The notes: generated by a model not told the origin, from the letters alone. A DNA stretch of 64,000 nucleotides from an uncultured Erythrobacter sp. (GCF_947502395.1 NZ_CANMZM010000001.1:372001-436000); one strand, 5' to 3'; shown: positions 1 through 8,920, counted from the first letter of the stretch. Numbers and translations: made by a program.

Positions 1-1
1 A

Positions 2-670
2 GCAGCAGTGGCTGAACTTGGCGCGAGCCCAGTGAAATATGTCGTAAACACACACTGGCACGGCGACCACACTGGCGGAAATGAGCATTTCGGGAAGACA
101 GGCGCGACCATTTTTGCGCACACAAATGTGCGGGTCCGCCTCTCAACACCACAACAGCGCGGCGAGCAAACTATTGGCCCATCACCTGATGAAGCGCTGC
201 CCGTGGTAACCTATGATCAGGGGCTTAAGTTCCACCTCAATGATGACACTATTCGTTTGATGTTCCCCGGCGGTGGCCACACCGATGGCGATAGCGTGGT
301 ATTCTGGGAGGAAGACAATATCGTCCATATGGGCGATTTGTATTTCAACATTCCCGGCTATCCATTCATCGACGTTGCATCTGGTGGCAATGTTTACAAC
401 GCCATGCGATCGTTGGACCTAGTGATTGCGATGATCGACAGCGACACACAGGTCATTCCTGGTCATGGCGCGATGTCAAACAAGGCCGAACTTGTCGCCT
501 ATCGTGCCATGATGGGCGAGGCGGTTGGCCGTGTGGATACTCTTCGAGCCGATGGCGTATCTCTTGAGGATGCTTTGGCTGCCAAGCCTTTGGCAGATAT
601 TGATCGAGGTGAAGGCGGTTTCATCGATGAAGATGCCTTTGTAACGGCCATTTGGAGCAGCGCTGGCTAG
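2..670 (+). CDS. MBL-fold metallo-hydrolase, 5' end outside window
   Basis: The reading frame is already open at the left edge, so the N-terminus is missing; a GTG at position 8 is probably internal. The visible 220 residues carry the zinc ligands of the metallo-beta-lactamase fold in the expected order: HWHGDH near the start, a His in GGGHTDGD, an Asp in HMGDLYF and a His in IPGHG. This spacing fits the general cyclase/hydrolase branch of the superfamily. Without the N-terminus I cannot say whether it was exported, or whether it acts on beta-lactams or on another ester or amide substrate. It converges on the patatin gene downstream with a hairpin between them. The family call is sure; the substrate is unknown. 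Confidence 0.85.
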   Translation, partial: AAVAELGASPVKYVVNTHWHGDHTGGNEHFGKTGATIFAHTNVRVRLSTPQQRGEQTIGPSPDEALPVVTYDQGLKFHLNDDTIRLMFPGGGHTDGDSVVFWEEDNIVHMGDLYFNIPGYPFIDVASGGNVYNAMRSLDLVIAMIDSDTQVIPGHGAMSNKAELVAYRAMMGEAVGRVDTLRADGVSLEDALAAKPLADIDRGEGGFIDEDAFVTAIWSSAG

Positions 671-677
671 TTATTGC

Positions 678-711
678 GGCGTGCTTCCGTGTGATCAATT
701 GGAAGCATGCC
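678..711. terminator. Hairpin between convergent genes, likely bidirectional terminator
   Basis: GGCGTGCTTCC at 678-688 pairs with GGAAGCATGCC at 701-711 (11 pairs including one G-T) around a 12-nt loop. It sits exactly between the stop codon of the MBL gene and the stop codon of the minus-strand patatin gene. There is no long T tract on either side, so termination is inferred from position and stem strength. Confidence 0.5.
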
Positions 712-3041
712 TAAGCCATTTTCTCTTCAATCTCCTCGCGGAGGTCGTCGAGCATCTCTTTGGCACAGCGCTCTTGTTTGATTTCTTCATCGACGATGGC
801 GAGAAAGATCGAGCGCTTGGCAGATTTGATCATCATCTCGTCAACATCACCATCAATGGTAGATATGATCAGGTCGACCATCCGTTCTGCTCCGTGCAAG
901 CGACCCCAGAGGTAATCATTCTCTCTGTATGAGCGGCTAAAAAACGCACCGAAGTTGTAGAATTCTGTCCCGCGTAAGGTGTCTTGCGTGCCACCTTCTC
1001 TGATGGACATCGCATCATCCGGTGAAATCCGGTCGATCTTGACGGGGTTGTATTCATCAAGCCAGTCGCTTCTCAACAAAGGTAAAGTGGCGACATCGTA
1101 AAATGGGAAGCCCAGATAGGTGAGGAGCATCCGGCGCCTGAGATTGCGCGGCATCTCTGCAAGCGCCTCGGACAGCATGCGTTCCGCTTCATCATCCGTC
1201 CCGGGTAGCAAGCGATTACTGGCCAGATAGTCCAGTGCAGCCCCCGGCTCCTCAAGCGCGCTAAGGGCGATCGCCTCAAACCCCTCACCAAGATGTGCCC
1301 CATCGTCTGCATCGCCATAAAGGCCGAGGATCTGGTAGATTCGCGAACGCGCAATATCGAGTGCGTCATCAGGGATTTCCGGATCAATTTCCCAATCGCG
1401 CGAAAGCCGGCGGGCAAGCAATTGCAAGCGCCTGATCCGAAAGCCAACATCGTGGGTCCGGAAGAACTCGATCGCTTGTTCACTCGCACCGCCGCTCTCC
1501 AAGCACAGTGTTTCTAACCCGCGTTTTTCCAATTCTTGCCGAAGGGCAGTGGAAATTGTGCTAGGATCAGCCAACCCCAATGTCGGTGCTGCGCCATGGA
1601 TCAGCTCGGCAAGCCGATCAACGATGACGCTAAACTTGGTTTCAGCATAGGCGCTGAAAGTATAGCCTGCCCGGTCTGCCGCGGCTTGTTGTGCCTTGGC
1701 GCGCCACCCCGAAAGCCGTTTTGGCGTGGGGCTGTCCAGAAAGAAGGTCATCCCGAACAGTTTCTCGACTGCGCGATCAATCTGTGGCCTCAGACCCATG
1801 ACAATCTGACGTAAACGATGTGCGTCGTGCGATTGTTTTTCAATCCGCTCCAGATCGTCGCGGATAGGCTGCTCGCGCGGGATTGTCGAAAGCGATCCGA
1901 AAATAGTTCCAAACCAGCCAAGCGGTTCAACCTTGCTCTCGCCATCGGCGTCCAGATCGCGTTTGATTGGCGAGCGATCAGGGCGCGGTTCGATGTAAAC
2001 AAATCGCCGATCAACCTCGCGCTGTGAGGTTCGCCCGGCCATTGCGTTGAGAGCGGCGCCAAAGGGCGCATTCACCAGCACTGCCCCGTCGATGAGGGCA
2101 ACCTCATCAACTGTACCCTCGCTGACATGACCTGGCATAATGCGTGAGAGAAAACTACCGCGTGTTTCCCAATGATGTCCCTCGGCCGCTCCAAGTTGAT
2201 CAATCTCATCGAGAACAAGCGGAGGAAACGCGCCGGGAAAACTCGCCGTTGCTCTTGCAGCCAGAACCAATTCCAGCGGGTCGGCAAGTCGCTCTCCTCC
2301 CGCTTCCGGAGCAACACTGTTGAAGCAGATCGGCATCCTATGCTCGGTCTCCTGAACCACAGGTGGAGAATTGAGACGAAGCATCTCAGCATGGCCTCTA
2401 AAATCAGTTGCCGTCACCAGCAGGTTTACCGGATGCCGAGGAGGCAGGAGTACGGGCCCCAGTTCGCCAGCAGACATGCTTTTCAGCGCTTCGAACAACA
2501 TCTCTGAGAAACGCTCACCAGAAAACGGCGGGCTAAACCAGCGACCACGCACTAGATACGAGACCTTCTCTCGGACCTCTTTGCGGGTTTCAGGAGAGAC
2601 ACTTTTGTTAACGGCATTGCCGTTCCGCTTGAGGAACCAGTCTGCAATTGGCTGTGCCCAGAATTTGGCGAACTTCCAAACGGGCCGTGCTTCTGCCGCG
2701 GTGAGCTCACTCACATCAGCATTCTTCAACCAGAGGTCGGTAATGGGCTCCAACGATTCACCCGAATGCAGCGCTTGCGCAAGGAACACCGCGTTGATCC
2801 CGCCAGCACTCGCCCCCGTCAGAATATCCGGAAGAACCCTCAGACGCAGGTCATGCTCTTTCTCGATTTGCTCGAGCAGCTCACGGTAAACCCCTGCAAC
2901 GCCGCCAATTTCCTCAGCATCAAGGTGGGCACGGCTTGCACGAGCCAGGTGCCAAACCTCCTTGGTGACGCCGTGCATATAGATCGCAAGGCTGACGCCG
3001 CCATAACAGACAAGAGCGAGACGAAGTTCCTTTTGACGCAT
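711..3041 (-). CDS. Patatin-like phospholipase family protein
   Basis: This 776-residue protein starts with the patatin-type segment VCYGGVSLAIYMHGV, whose glycines form the oxyanion hole. The nucleophile elbow GASAGG has Ser at about residue 78, and the DGA motif has Asp at about 318, so the Ser-Asp dyad of patatin lipases is complete. The long C-terminal part beyond about residue 350 resembles the large patatin-related proteins of actinobacteria and proteobacteria (TIGR03607-type). It is expected to hydrolyse acyl esters of lipids. No signal peptide is visible. It is transcribed divergently from radA with a 74 bp gap that must hold both promoters. The physiological substrate cannot be told from sequence. 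Confidence 0.85.
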   Translation of the reverse strand: MRQKELRLALVCYGGVSLAIYMHGVTKEVWHLARASRAHLDAEEIGGVAGVYRELLEQIEKEHDLRLRVLPDILTGASAGGINAVFLAQALHSGESLEPITDLWLKNADVSELTAAEARPVWKFAKFWAQPIADWFLKRNGNAVNKSVSPETRKEVREKVSYLVRGRWFSPPFSGERFSEMLFEALKSMSAGELGPVLLPPRHPVNLLVTATDFRGHAEMLRLNSPPVVQETEHRMPICFNSVAPEAGGERLADPLELVLAARATASFPGAFPPLVLDEIDQLGAAEGHHWETRGSFLSRIMPGHVSEGTVDEVALIDGAVLVNAPFGAALNAMAGRTSQREVDRRFVYIEPRPDRSPIKRDLDADGESKVEPLGWFGTIFGSLSTIPREQPIRDDLERIEKQSHDAHRLRQIVMGLRPQIDRAVEKLFGMTFFLDSPTPKRLSGWRAKAQQAAADRAGYTFSAYAETKFSVIVDRLAELIHGAAPTLGLADPSTISTALRQELEKRGLETLCLESGGASEQAIEFFRTHDVGFRIRRLQLLARRLSRDWEIDPEIPDDALDIARSRIYQILGLYGDADDGAHLGEGFEAIALSALEEPGAALDYLASNRLLPGTDDEAERMLSEALAEMPRNLRRRMLLTYLGFPFYDVATLPLLRSDWLDEYNPVKIDRISPDDAMSIREGGTQDTLRGTEFYNFGAFFSRSYRENDYLWGRLHGAERMVDLIISTIDGDVDEMMIKSAKRSIFLAIVDEEIKQERCAKEMLDDLREEIEEKMA

Positions 3042-3115
3042 TGCCTATCTTCCATGGCGATGATTGTCCCAATAGGCAATTGCGTTCTTCTATTGTTCTG
3101 GTTACAGATTTCGCC

Positions 3116-4483
3116 ATGGCGAAGGCAAAAAAAAGGTATGTTTGCGCAAATTGCGGCTCGGTGAGCCCGCGTTGGCAGGGGCAATGTGGAGACTGTAAAG
3201 AGTGGAACACGCTCATCGAAGATGTGCCTGCGACCGTTTTCTCACAAAAGCATGATCTCTCCAGTGGAGGGAGAGGGATCGAATTTGTACCGCTCAACCG
3301 CCCTGCAGAACTTCCGGTACGCAAATCAACCGGGCTGGCAGAATTTGACCGAGCTTTGGGTGGAGGGATTGTGCCCGGCTCTGCTGTGCTTATGGGCGGC
3401 GATCCGGGGATTGGGAAGTCGACATTGCTCCTCCAGACTGCTGCGACCATCGCGCGGGGCGGCAATGATGTCGTTTATGTGAGCGGGGAAGAGGCAGCGG
3501 GACAGGTGCGTCTCCGCGCTCAACGCTTAGGGGTTGCAGACGCTCCAATCAGGTTGGCTTCGGAAGCGTCGGTCCGCGATATTCTGACGACCTTGGGGCA
3601 GGGCGACCCTCCTGCACTGCTCGTTATCGACTCGATCCAAACGATGCACTCCGACACCATCGAAGGCGCTCCAGGAACGGTCAGCCAAGTGCGCGGTTGT
3701 GCGTTGGAGCTTATTCGCTACGCCAAGGCTTCGGGAACGGCACTCGTACTTGTGGGTCATGTAACTAAGGATGGAAATATCGCCGGGCCCCGTGTGCTAG
3801 AGCATATGGTCGATGTGGTGATGAGCTTTGAGGGCGAGCGCAGCCACCAATATCGCATCCTTAGGGCACTCAAGAACCGCTTTGGCGCGGTTGACGAGAT
3901 CGGCGTTTTCTCCATGGTCAGCGAAGGATTGGAGGAGGTGTCGAACCCTTCCATGCTGTTTCTCTCTGGTCGTGACCAACCTCTGGCGGGAAGTGCGGTT
4001 TTTCCTGCCCTCGAGGGGACACGACCGGTACTGGTCGAGATTCAGGCGCTGATTGTCCGATTGCAATCTGGTGCCACACCGAGGCGCGCAGTTGTCGGCT
4101 GGGACAATGGGCGGCTGGCGATGTTGCTAGCCGTGTTGGAATCGCGCTGCGGCCTCAATTTCTCAAGCGCTGAGGTCTATCTCAATATAGCGGGCGGTTA
4201 TCGCCTCGCGGACCCGGCCGCCGATCTTGCCGTTGCCGCGGCGCTTGTTTCGGCACTTGCGGACAAGCCACTGCCGGAGAAGTCTTCCTGGTTCGGCGAA
4301 GTTTCGCTTGCTGGAGAGATACGCCCCGTTGCTCACGCCGAACTTAGACTGCGCGAAGCGGCGAAGCTGGGCTTTGCAAAAGGCTACGGTCCGTCGGATG
4401 CAAAGACCGGCTCATCGAAGCTTGATTACAAAGGGCTGGGGCAACTCTCCAATCTCGTTGACCAAGTGATGGCTAACGCATAA
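3116..4483 (+). CDS. radA: DNA repair protein RadA
   Basis: RadA is a RecA-related, DnaB-like motor that assists strand exchange and branch migration in recombination repair. From the chosen ATG the 455 residues show a four-cysteine zinc finger (Cys 10, 13, 24 and 27), a Walker A motif GGDPGIGKST near residue 100, the RadA-specific KNRFG motif, and a C-terminal Lon-protease-like domain without a protease active site. The frame is open further upstream to a TTG at 3041, but residues before this ATG do not resemble RadA and MAKAKKRYVC is the family-typical start. A CvpA-type gene follows after 13 bp, probably in one transcript. Confidence 0.96.
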   Translation: MAKAKKRYVCANCGSVSPRWQGQCGDCKEWNTLIEDVPATVFSQKHDLSSGGRGIEFVPLNRPAELPVRKSTGLAEFDRALGGGIVPGSAVLMGGDPGIGKSTLLLQTAATIARGGNDVVYVSGEEAAGQVRLRAQRLGVADAPIRLASEASVRDILTTLGQGDPPALLVIDSIQTMHSDTIEGAPGTVSQVRGCALELIRYAKASGTALVLVGHVTKDGNIAGPRVLEHMVDVVMSFEGERSHQYRILRALKNRFGAVDEIGVFSMVSEGLEEVSNPSMLFLSGRDQPLAGSAVFPALEGTRPVLVEIQALIVRLQSGATPRRAVVGWDNGRLAMLLAVLESRCGLNFSSAEVYLNIAGGYRLADPAADLAVAAALVSALADKPLPEKSSWFGEVSLAGEIRPVAHAELRLREAAKLGFAKGYGPSDAKTGSSKLDYKGLGQLSNLVDQVMANA

Positions 4484-4496
4484 TTCGGCAAGCGTT

Positions 4497-5021
4497 ATGA
4501 CGTTGTTTGATATTATTGTGCTTATCATAGTTGCAGTTGCAGCGATTGGTGGGTTCTTGCGGGGGCTGGTGCAAGAGGTATTGAGCTTGGCGGCTTGGAT
4601 ACTGGCGGCGTGCTCGGTTTACTATCTGCACGGCGATTTGACCGATTTTTTGCTCGGTATTTACGACCTCGATCCGGGAGCGGGTATCCTTGCATTCGCG
4701 CTTCTTCTCCTCATTCCATATGCAGCGATGAAGCTTATTGCTGGCAATGTGGGTGAAGCGTCTCGCGGATCAATTCTCGGTCCCATTGACCGTGTGCTTG
4801 GGTTTGGGTTCGGTGCTATTAAGGGTGCATTGATTGTAGTCTTTGCATTCTCGCTGCTCGTTCTCGGCTTTGATACAGTGTGGGGATACCAAGGGCGGCC
4901 AGATTGGATTGCGCAGGCTCGCACCTATCCCGCAGCCGATGCATTCTCCCGTGAGTTAGTGAAACAAATTTCTGAGCGCCGGGCGAAACTCGTTGGCGAA
5001 GGTGAGGATGATGAGGGGTAG
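4497..5021 (+). CDS. CvpA family inner-membrane protein
   Basis: The 174 residues begin directly with a hydrophobic helix followed by a FLRGLVQEV segment and three more membrane spans, the typical CvpA (colicin V production protein) layout. The C-terminus is a short charged cytoplasmic tail rich in Glu and Asp. CvpA proteins are linked to colicin V production and envelope homeostasis in enterobacteria; the molecular role is not settled. Position directly after radA and 5 bp before the IscU-like gene suggests cotranscription with both. Confidence 0.85.
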   Translation: MTLFDIIVLIIVAVAAIGGFLRGLVQEVLSLAAWILAACSVYYLHGDLTDFLLGIYDLDPGAGILAFALLLLIPYAAMKLIAGNVGEASRGSILGPIDRVLGFGFGAIKGALIVVFAFSLLVLGFDTVWGYQGRPDWIAQARTYPAADAFSRELVKQISERRAKLVGEGEDDEG

Positions 5022-5026
5022 CCGTT

Positions 5027-5479
5027 GTGGCTGATCAGCTCGTTGCCAAGCTCTACACTCCAAATCTGCTCGCCCTATCAACGCAGCTCGCTGACTTCCC
5101 TTTGGACAAGGATTTCGCACACAGGGCCGAAGTCCGTTCTCGCACATGCGGGAGTACGATTGAAATTGGCGTAGATTTGGCCCCAGATGGTAAGGTTTCG
5201 CGATTGGGCATGCAGATCAGCGCGTGCGCTGTTGGGCAAAGCTCGGCCGCAATAATGGCCCTTGGAGTTCGAGGCATCTTACCCGAGCAGATAGAGTCGA
5301 CCAAAAAGGCTATTGAAGCTTGGCTCAGCTCCGAAGATGCAGACGCTGGCCTGTTTCCTGATTGGCCCCGATTGGAGTCGCTTAGGCCCGCTTGGCAACA
5401 TAAGGGGCGTCACGACGCCTTGTTATTGGCGTGGACGGCAGTGACACAGGCGCTTTCCAGTGGCACTCTCTCGCGTTAA
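5027..5479 (+). CDS. IscU/NifU-like iron-sulfur scaffold protein lacking the third cysteine
   Basis: The protein has 150 residues and starts at GTG with GAGGGG upstream inside the end of the CvpA gene. It resembles the NifU N-terminal/IscU fold: a first cysteine in SRTCGSTIEIG and a second in ISACAVGQSSAAIM, which align with two of the three cluster-holding cysteines of IscU. Where IscU has the third cysteine before a hydrophobic helix, this protein reads GRHDALLLAW, so that ligand is absent. It may bind a cluster differently or may have lost the scaffold role. Similar two-cysteine versions are, to my recollection, annotated in other sphingomonads. Confidence 0.75.
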   Translation: MADQLVAKLYTPNLLALSTQLADFPLDKDFAHRAEVRSRTCGSTIEIGVDLAPDGKVSRLGMQISACAVGQSSAAIMALGVRGILPEQIESTKKAIEAWLSSEDADAGLFPDWPRLESLRPAWQHKGRHDALLLAWTAVTQALSSGTLSR

Positions 5480-5550
5480 ACCCTCTTCGAAATTGCTTGG
5501 CCGCGCGGCCCAGTCAAATACAAAAGCCATGACTAGGCAAACGGGGACAT

Positions 5551-7209
5551 ATGTCATCAACAGCAACAACAAGTGAGGCGAGCGCGCTTGAGGCACGCGA
5601 GCCGACAAAAAAAGAAATACGCCTTGTCGTCGGCGCTTCGAGTGCCGGGACGATCTTCGAGTGGTATGATTTCTTCATTTACGGAACACTCGCCTACATT
5701 CTCAAGGATGCGTTCTATGATGTGGATGATCCGACACTGGGCTTGCTGCTGGTGTGGTCGACCTTTGCTGTTGGCTTTGCTTTCCGTCCAATCGGCGCGA
5801 TCCTCTTTGGTTTCCTCGGAGACCGGTTAGGACGCAAATACACCTTCCTTGTAACGGTAACCTTGATGGGGATCGCGACTGCAGGGGTTGGATTTATCCC
5901 AACGGTTGACACCATAGGAGTGGCTGCTCCGATTATCGTTATTATCTTGCGGGTCTTGCAAGGCCTCGCACTAGGTGGCGAATATGGCGGCGCGGCAATC
6001 TATGTGGCTGAACACTCCCCGCCTGATCAACGTGGCTATTATACCAGCTATATCCAAGCGAGCGTCGCGGGTGGCTTCGTCCTGTCGATCATCGTGGTGC
6101 TCGCATGCCGTTTTCTTATCCCAGAGGCCGATTTTGTGGAGTGGGGCTGGCGTGTGCCGTTCCTTCTTTCGATCATTCTGCTCGCAATTTCGCTATGGAT
6201 GCGACTGATGTTGTCTGAAAGCCCGGTGTTTCAGGCGATGAAAGAAGCTGGTGAAACCTCAGGCAATCCTTTTGTCGAAAGCTTTACTTATCCTGGCAAC
6301 AAGAAGCGCATCTTTGTCGCGCTATTCGGTGTGACAGGCATTCTTACGACCATCTGGTACACAGCTTTCTTCTCAGGAATGAGCTTCCTGCGAGGGCCAA
6401 TGCATGTGGATGCATTCACTGTGGAAGTTATCCTCTTGGTAGCTGGCTCCATCGGGATGACTTTCTACATTTTGGTGGGCAAATGGTCTGACAAGGTCGG
6501 GCGGAAGCTGCCGATTATGATTGGCGCTATTGCAAGTTTGGCTCTGCTCTTTCCTGCGTTCTGGGGTCTTGGCAGCCTGGCCAACCCGGCTTTGGCAGAA
6601 GCATCTGAGCGCACACCAATCGTAGTGAGTGGTCCGGAATGCGTGACCGATCCCTTTGCCGAGTTGTTTGATCGCGACCAGACCAATTGCGGAAAGATCC
6701 TTGGCGCTCTCACAGCGTCGGGAGTCACCTACACGCTAACACCGGGTGATGAGCTTTCGCTGACTGTGGCCGGTGAGGTTATTGCGATCGAACCAGTGTG
6801 GTTTGAAAGCGGCACGGCGCTTACAGAAGGTGTTCGGAGCGCTTTGAGTGGCTACGGATTCGACTTCTCAAAACAGCAACCTGCCTTCTTCAACATCCTT
6901 GGCATCGTTGGCATATTGCTTGTTCTGGCGATGCTATCCGCACTCACTTACGGATCAGTTGCAGCCCTTCTGTCAGAGATGTTCCCGCCGAAAATCCGCT
7001 ATTCGTCGATGTCGATTCCGTACCATATCGGGGCTGGATATCTGGGCGGGTTCTTGCCGCTTATCGCAGGAGTGATCGTGGCGAGCACAGGCGATATTTA
7101 TGCCGGCCTTTGGTACACTTGGGGCGTGGTTGCCTTCGGCATTCTCGTTGCATGGTGGGGCATTCCCAGCGGTCCACCCAAAGATTTCGAAGACGATGCA
7201 ACCGCCTGA
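5551..7209 (+). CDS. MFS transporter, metabolite:H+ symporter (MHS) family
   Basis: The first membrane span begins with SAGTIFEWYDFFIYG, a hallmark of MHS transporters such as ProP, KgtP and ShiA. Twelve hydrophobic spans can be traced, with the conserved loop GDRLGRKYTF between spans 2 and 3 and a second in KWSDKVGRKLPI. At 552 residues it is about 100 longer than usual. The extra length is a hydrophilic segment of about 100 residues (roughly 350-450) containing two cysteines, lying between spans 8 and 9 or so. The substrate (organic acid, osmolyte or amino acid) cannot be assigned. Its last codons overlap the alanine racemase start by 14 bp. Confidence 0.88.
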   Translation: MSSTATTSEASALEAREPTKKEIRLVVGASSAGTIFEWYDFFIYGTLAYILKDAFYDVDDPTLGLLLVWSTFAVGFAFRPIGAILFGFLGDRLGRKYTFLVTVTLMGIATAGVGFIPTVDTIGVAAPIIVIILRVLQGLALGGEYGGAAIYVAEHSPPDQRGYYTSYIQASVAGGFVLSIIVVLACRFLIPEADFVEWGWRVPFLLSIILLAISLWMRLMLSESPVFQAMKEAGETSGNPFVESFTYPGNKKRIFVALFGVTGILTTIWYTAFFSGMSFLRGPMHVDAFTVEVILLVAGSIGMTFYILVGKWSDKVGRKLPIMIGAIASLALLFPAFWGLGSLANPALAEASERTPIVVSGPECVTDPFAELFDRDQTNCGKILGALTASGVTYTLTPGDELSLTVAGEVIAIEPVWFESGTALTEGVRSALSGYGFDFSKQQPAFFNILGIVGILLVLAMLSALTYGSVAALLSEMFPPKIRYSSMSIPYHIGAGYLGGFLPLIAGVIVASTGDIYAGLWYTWGVVAFGILVAWWGIPSGPPKDFEDDATA

Positions 7210-8236
7210 GCCAACCTTAAGGCTCCGCGTTGACCGTGAAGCCTTGACCCACAACTGGCGGACGCTTGATCGCCTATCGGGATTGGCCACTGCCGGTGCT
7301 GCGATAAAGGCCGATTGCTACGGGTTGGGCGTGGACGCTTGTGTACCTGCGCTGCGTGATGCGGGGTGTCAGAGCTTTTTCGTTGCGCATTGGAGCGAAG
7401 TTGAGGCGGTTCTTGCCCATGTACCTCCTGAGCAAGTGGCCGTTCTCCATGGGCCAGTACACGGTGAAGATGTCGTCTTTGCCAAGGCTGCTGGCGTTCG
7501 TCCGGTCCTTAATTCGCTCGAACAGATACGTCGTTGGACCGGGCAGAGTGGAGGACCATGTCACCTTATGATCGATACCGGGATCAACCGGCTTGGCATT
7601 GCTCCTGAAGAACTTACTGACCCGGCAGTTGCCGAGCTGGATGTCGATATCCTTATGAGTCATTTGGCCAATGCCGACGAAGAAAGTGCGACAAACGCTC
7701 TTCAATTGGAAACCTTTGCGCGGTGTCAGTCTCGAGTATCGCACCGCCGGGCCAGTCTGGCCAACAGTGCAGGGGTTGCGCTGGGGCGCGATTACGCTTT
7801 TAACCTGACCCGACCGGGGTTGGCACTTTACGGTGGCGTGCCGCGATCGGAGCTTTCTGGTAAGATCAAGCAGGTTGCTTACCTCGAAGCGGCCATCATT
7901 CAGGCGCGTACACTAAAGCCAGGTGATGCGGTCGGCTACAACGGTCAATTTATTGCCCAAACCGAGATGCGCGTGGGCACAGTTTCGCTAGGTTACGGAG
8001 ACGGATTCTTGCGCTCGCGTGGGCTCGGTGGGGCCCTAAGGCGTGGACAGGCGCGACTTCCAATTCTTGGTAAAGTGTCGATGGATATGGTGGTTGTCGA
8101 CCTTTCCGCCGCGCCGCACACAAAGGAAGGGGACTGGCTTGACGTGCCGTTTGATCTTTCCAATGCTGCGCAGCAAAGCTCTCTATCTCAATATGAATTG
8201 CTCACTGTTCTTGGTTCACGCTGGCATCGCAACTAG
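7196..8236 (+). CDS. alr: Alanine racemase
   Basis: Alanine racemase interconverts L- and D-alanine with pyridoxal phosphate and supplies D-alanine for peptidoglycan. The PLP lysine lies in AAIKADCYGLG about 35 residues from the start, matching the family motif (usually KANAYGHG). The second catalytic base, a tyrosine, is in AVGYNGQF in the C-terminal beta domain, and GKVSMDMVVVD is the conserved substrate-site segment. I chose ATG 7196 because the 32 upstream residues do not fit the family; this start overlaps the transporter by 14 bp, pointing to translational coupling. The length of 346 residues is normal. Confidence 0.93.
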   Translation: MQPPEPTLRLRVDREALTHNWRTLDRLSGLATAGAAIKADCYGLGVDACVPALRDAGCQSFFVAHWSEVEAVLAHVPPEQVAVLHGPVHGEDVVFAKAAGVRPVLNSLEQIRRWTGQSGGPCHLMIDTGINRLGIAPEELTDPAVAELDVDILMSHLANADEESATNALQLETFARCQSRVSHRRASLANSAGVALGRDYAFNLTRPGLALYGGVPRSELSGKIKQVAYLEAAIIQARTLKPGDAVGYNGQFIAQTEMRVGTVSLGYGDGFLRSRGLGGALRRGQARLPILGKVSMDMVVVDLSAAPHTKEGDWLDVPFDLSNAAQQSSLSQYELLTVLGSRWHRN

Positions 8237-8237
8237 C

Positions 8238-8259
8238 TTGAACAAACGCGTTTGTTCAA
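8238..8259. promoter_or_regulatory. Perfect 22 bp palindrome upstream of phaR
   Basis: The half-site TTGAACAAACG is followed immediately by its exact reverse complement, giving a gapless 22 bp palindrome one base after the alr stop and 73 bp before the phaR ATG. There is no T tract after it, which argues against an intrinsic terminator. The form is what one expects of a dimeric TetR-like or similar repressor site. No regulator gene of that kind is adjacent. Confidence 0.55.
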
Positions 8260-8276
8260 AGATGCATCACTCTTGT

Positions 8277-8294
8277 TGCACCGCACATTGTGCA
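8277..8294. promoter_or_regulatory. TGC-rich inverted repeat, possible PhaR operator
   Basis: TGCAC at 8277-8281 and GTGCA at 8290-8294 are inverted around 8 bases, in a stretch with several further TGC/GCA triplets. PhaR proteins are known to bind TGC-rich DNA and to repress their own genes. The site lies 38 bp before the phaR start codon, so autoregulation is a reasonable inference. Confidence 0.4.
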
Positions 8295-8332
8295 GATGCT
8301 AAGAGCGCATGGTCTCAAACTCGGGAATAGTT

Positions 8333-8920
8333 ATGGCTCGCAAATCTGCTGAAGCGTCGATGAACGTCTCAGACGACACAATCGTCATCAAGAAGTACGC
8401 CAATCGGCGCCTCTACAACACGGCATCTTCGAGCTACATCACGCTTGAAGATCTCGCCAAAATGGTGCGAGAGAACGTGGATTTTGCTGTGTTCGATGCG
8501 AAATCGGGCGAAGATATTACCCATTCAATACTCACTCAGATTATCATGGATGAAGAGGCCAATGGCGGGCAGATGCTCCCAGTGAGTTTCTTGCGCCAGC
8601 TGATCTCGATGTACGGTAATTCGATGCAAAGCATGATGCCTTCGTACCTGGATGCGGCAATGACCAACTTTCGGGAGAACCAGTCGAAAATCCGAGAAGT
8701 CTTCGGTAAAGGTATGCAAAACAATCCAATAACCGCGATTCATGAGACCAATATGGCTATGATGCGCGTAGCGGCTGAGACCTTCATCCCAGGAGTCGGA
8801 GGCAAAGGTGGAGCGAAGAAATCCAGCCCGCCGCCGGCAGAAACCTCCAGTGATGAAATCGCAGCTTTGCGTGAACAAATGGCTGCGATGCAGAAGAAGC
8901 TCGACGAGCTTGGCAAATAG
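8333..8920 (+). CDS. phaR: Polyhydroxyalkanoate synthesis repressor PhaR
   Basis: The segment IKKYANRRLYNTASSSYITLEDLA near residue 20 is the diagnostic PHB/PHA accumulation DNA-binding domain, followed by a second conserved region (QIIMDEEANGGQMLPVSFLR). PhaR binds DNA near phasin and PHA genes and is released when it binds polyhydroxybutyrate granules. The C-terminus has an Ala/Pro/Ser-rich linker and a coiled-coil-like end (EIAALREQMAAMQKKLDEL). I chose ATG 8333; an in-frame ATG at 8309 would add eight residues. No phasin or PHA synthase gene lies nearby in this window. Confidence 0.9.
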   Translation: MARKSAEASMNVSDDTIVIKKYANRRLYNTASSSYITLEDLAKMVRENVDFAVFDAKSGEDITHSILTQIIMDEEANGGQMLPVSFLRQLISMYGNSMQSMMPSYLDAAMTNFRENQSKIREVFGKGMQNNPITAIHETNMAMMRVAAETFIPGVGGKGGAKKSSPPPAETSSDEIAALREQMAAMQKKLDELGK

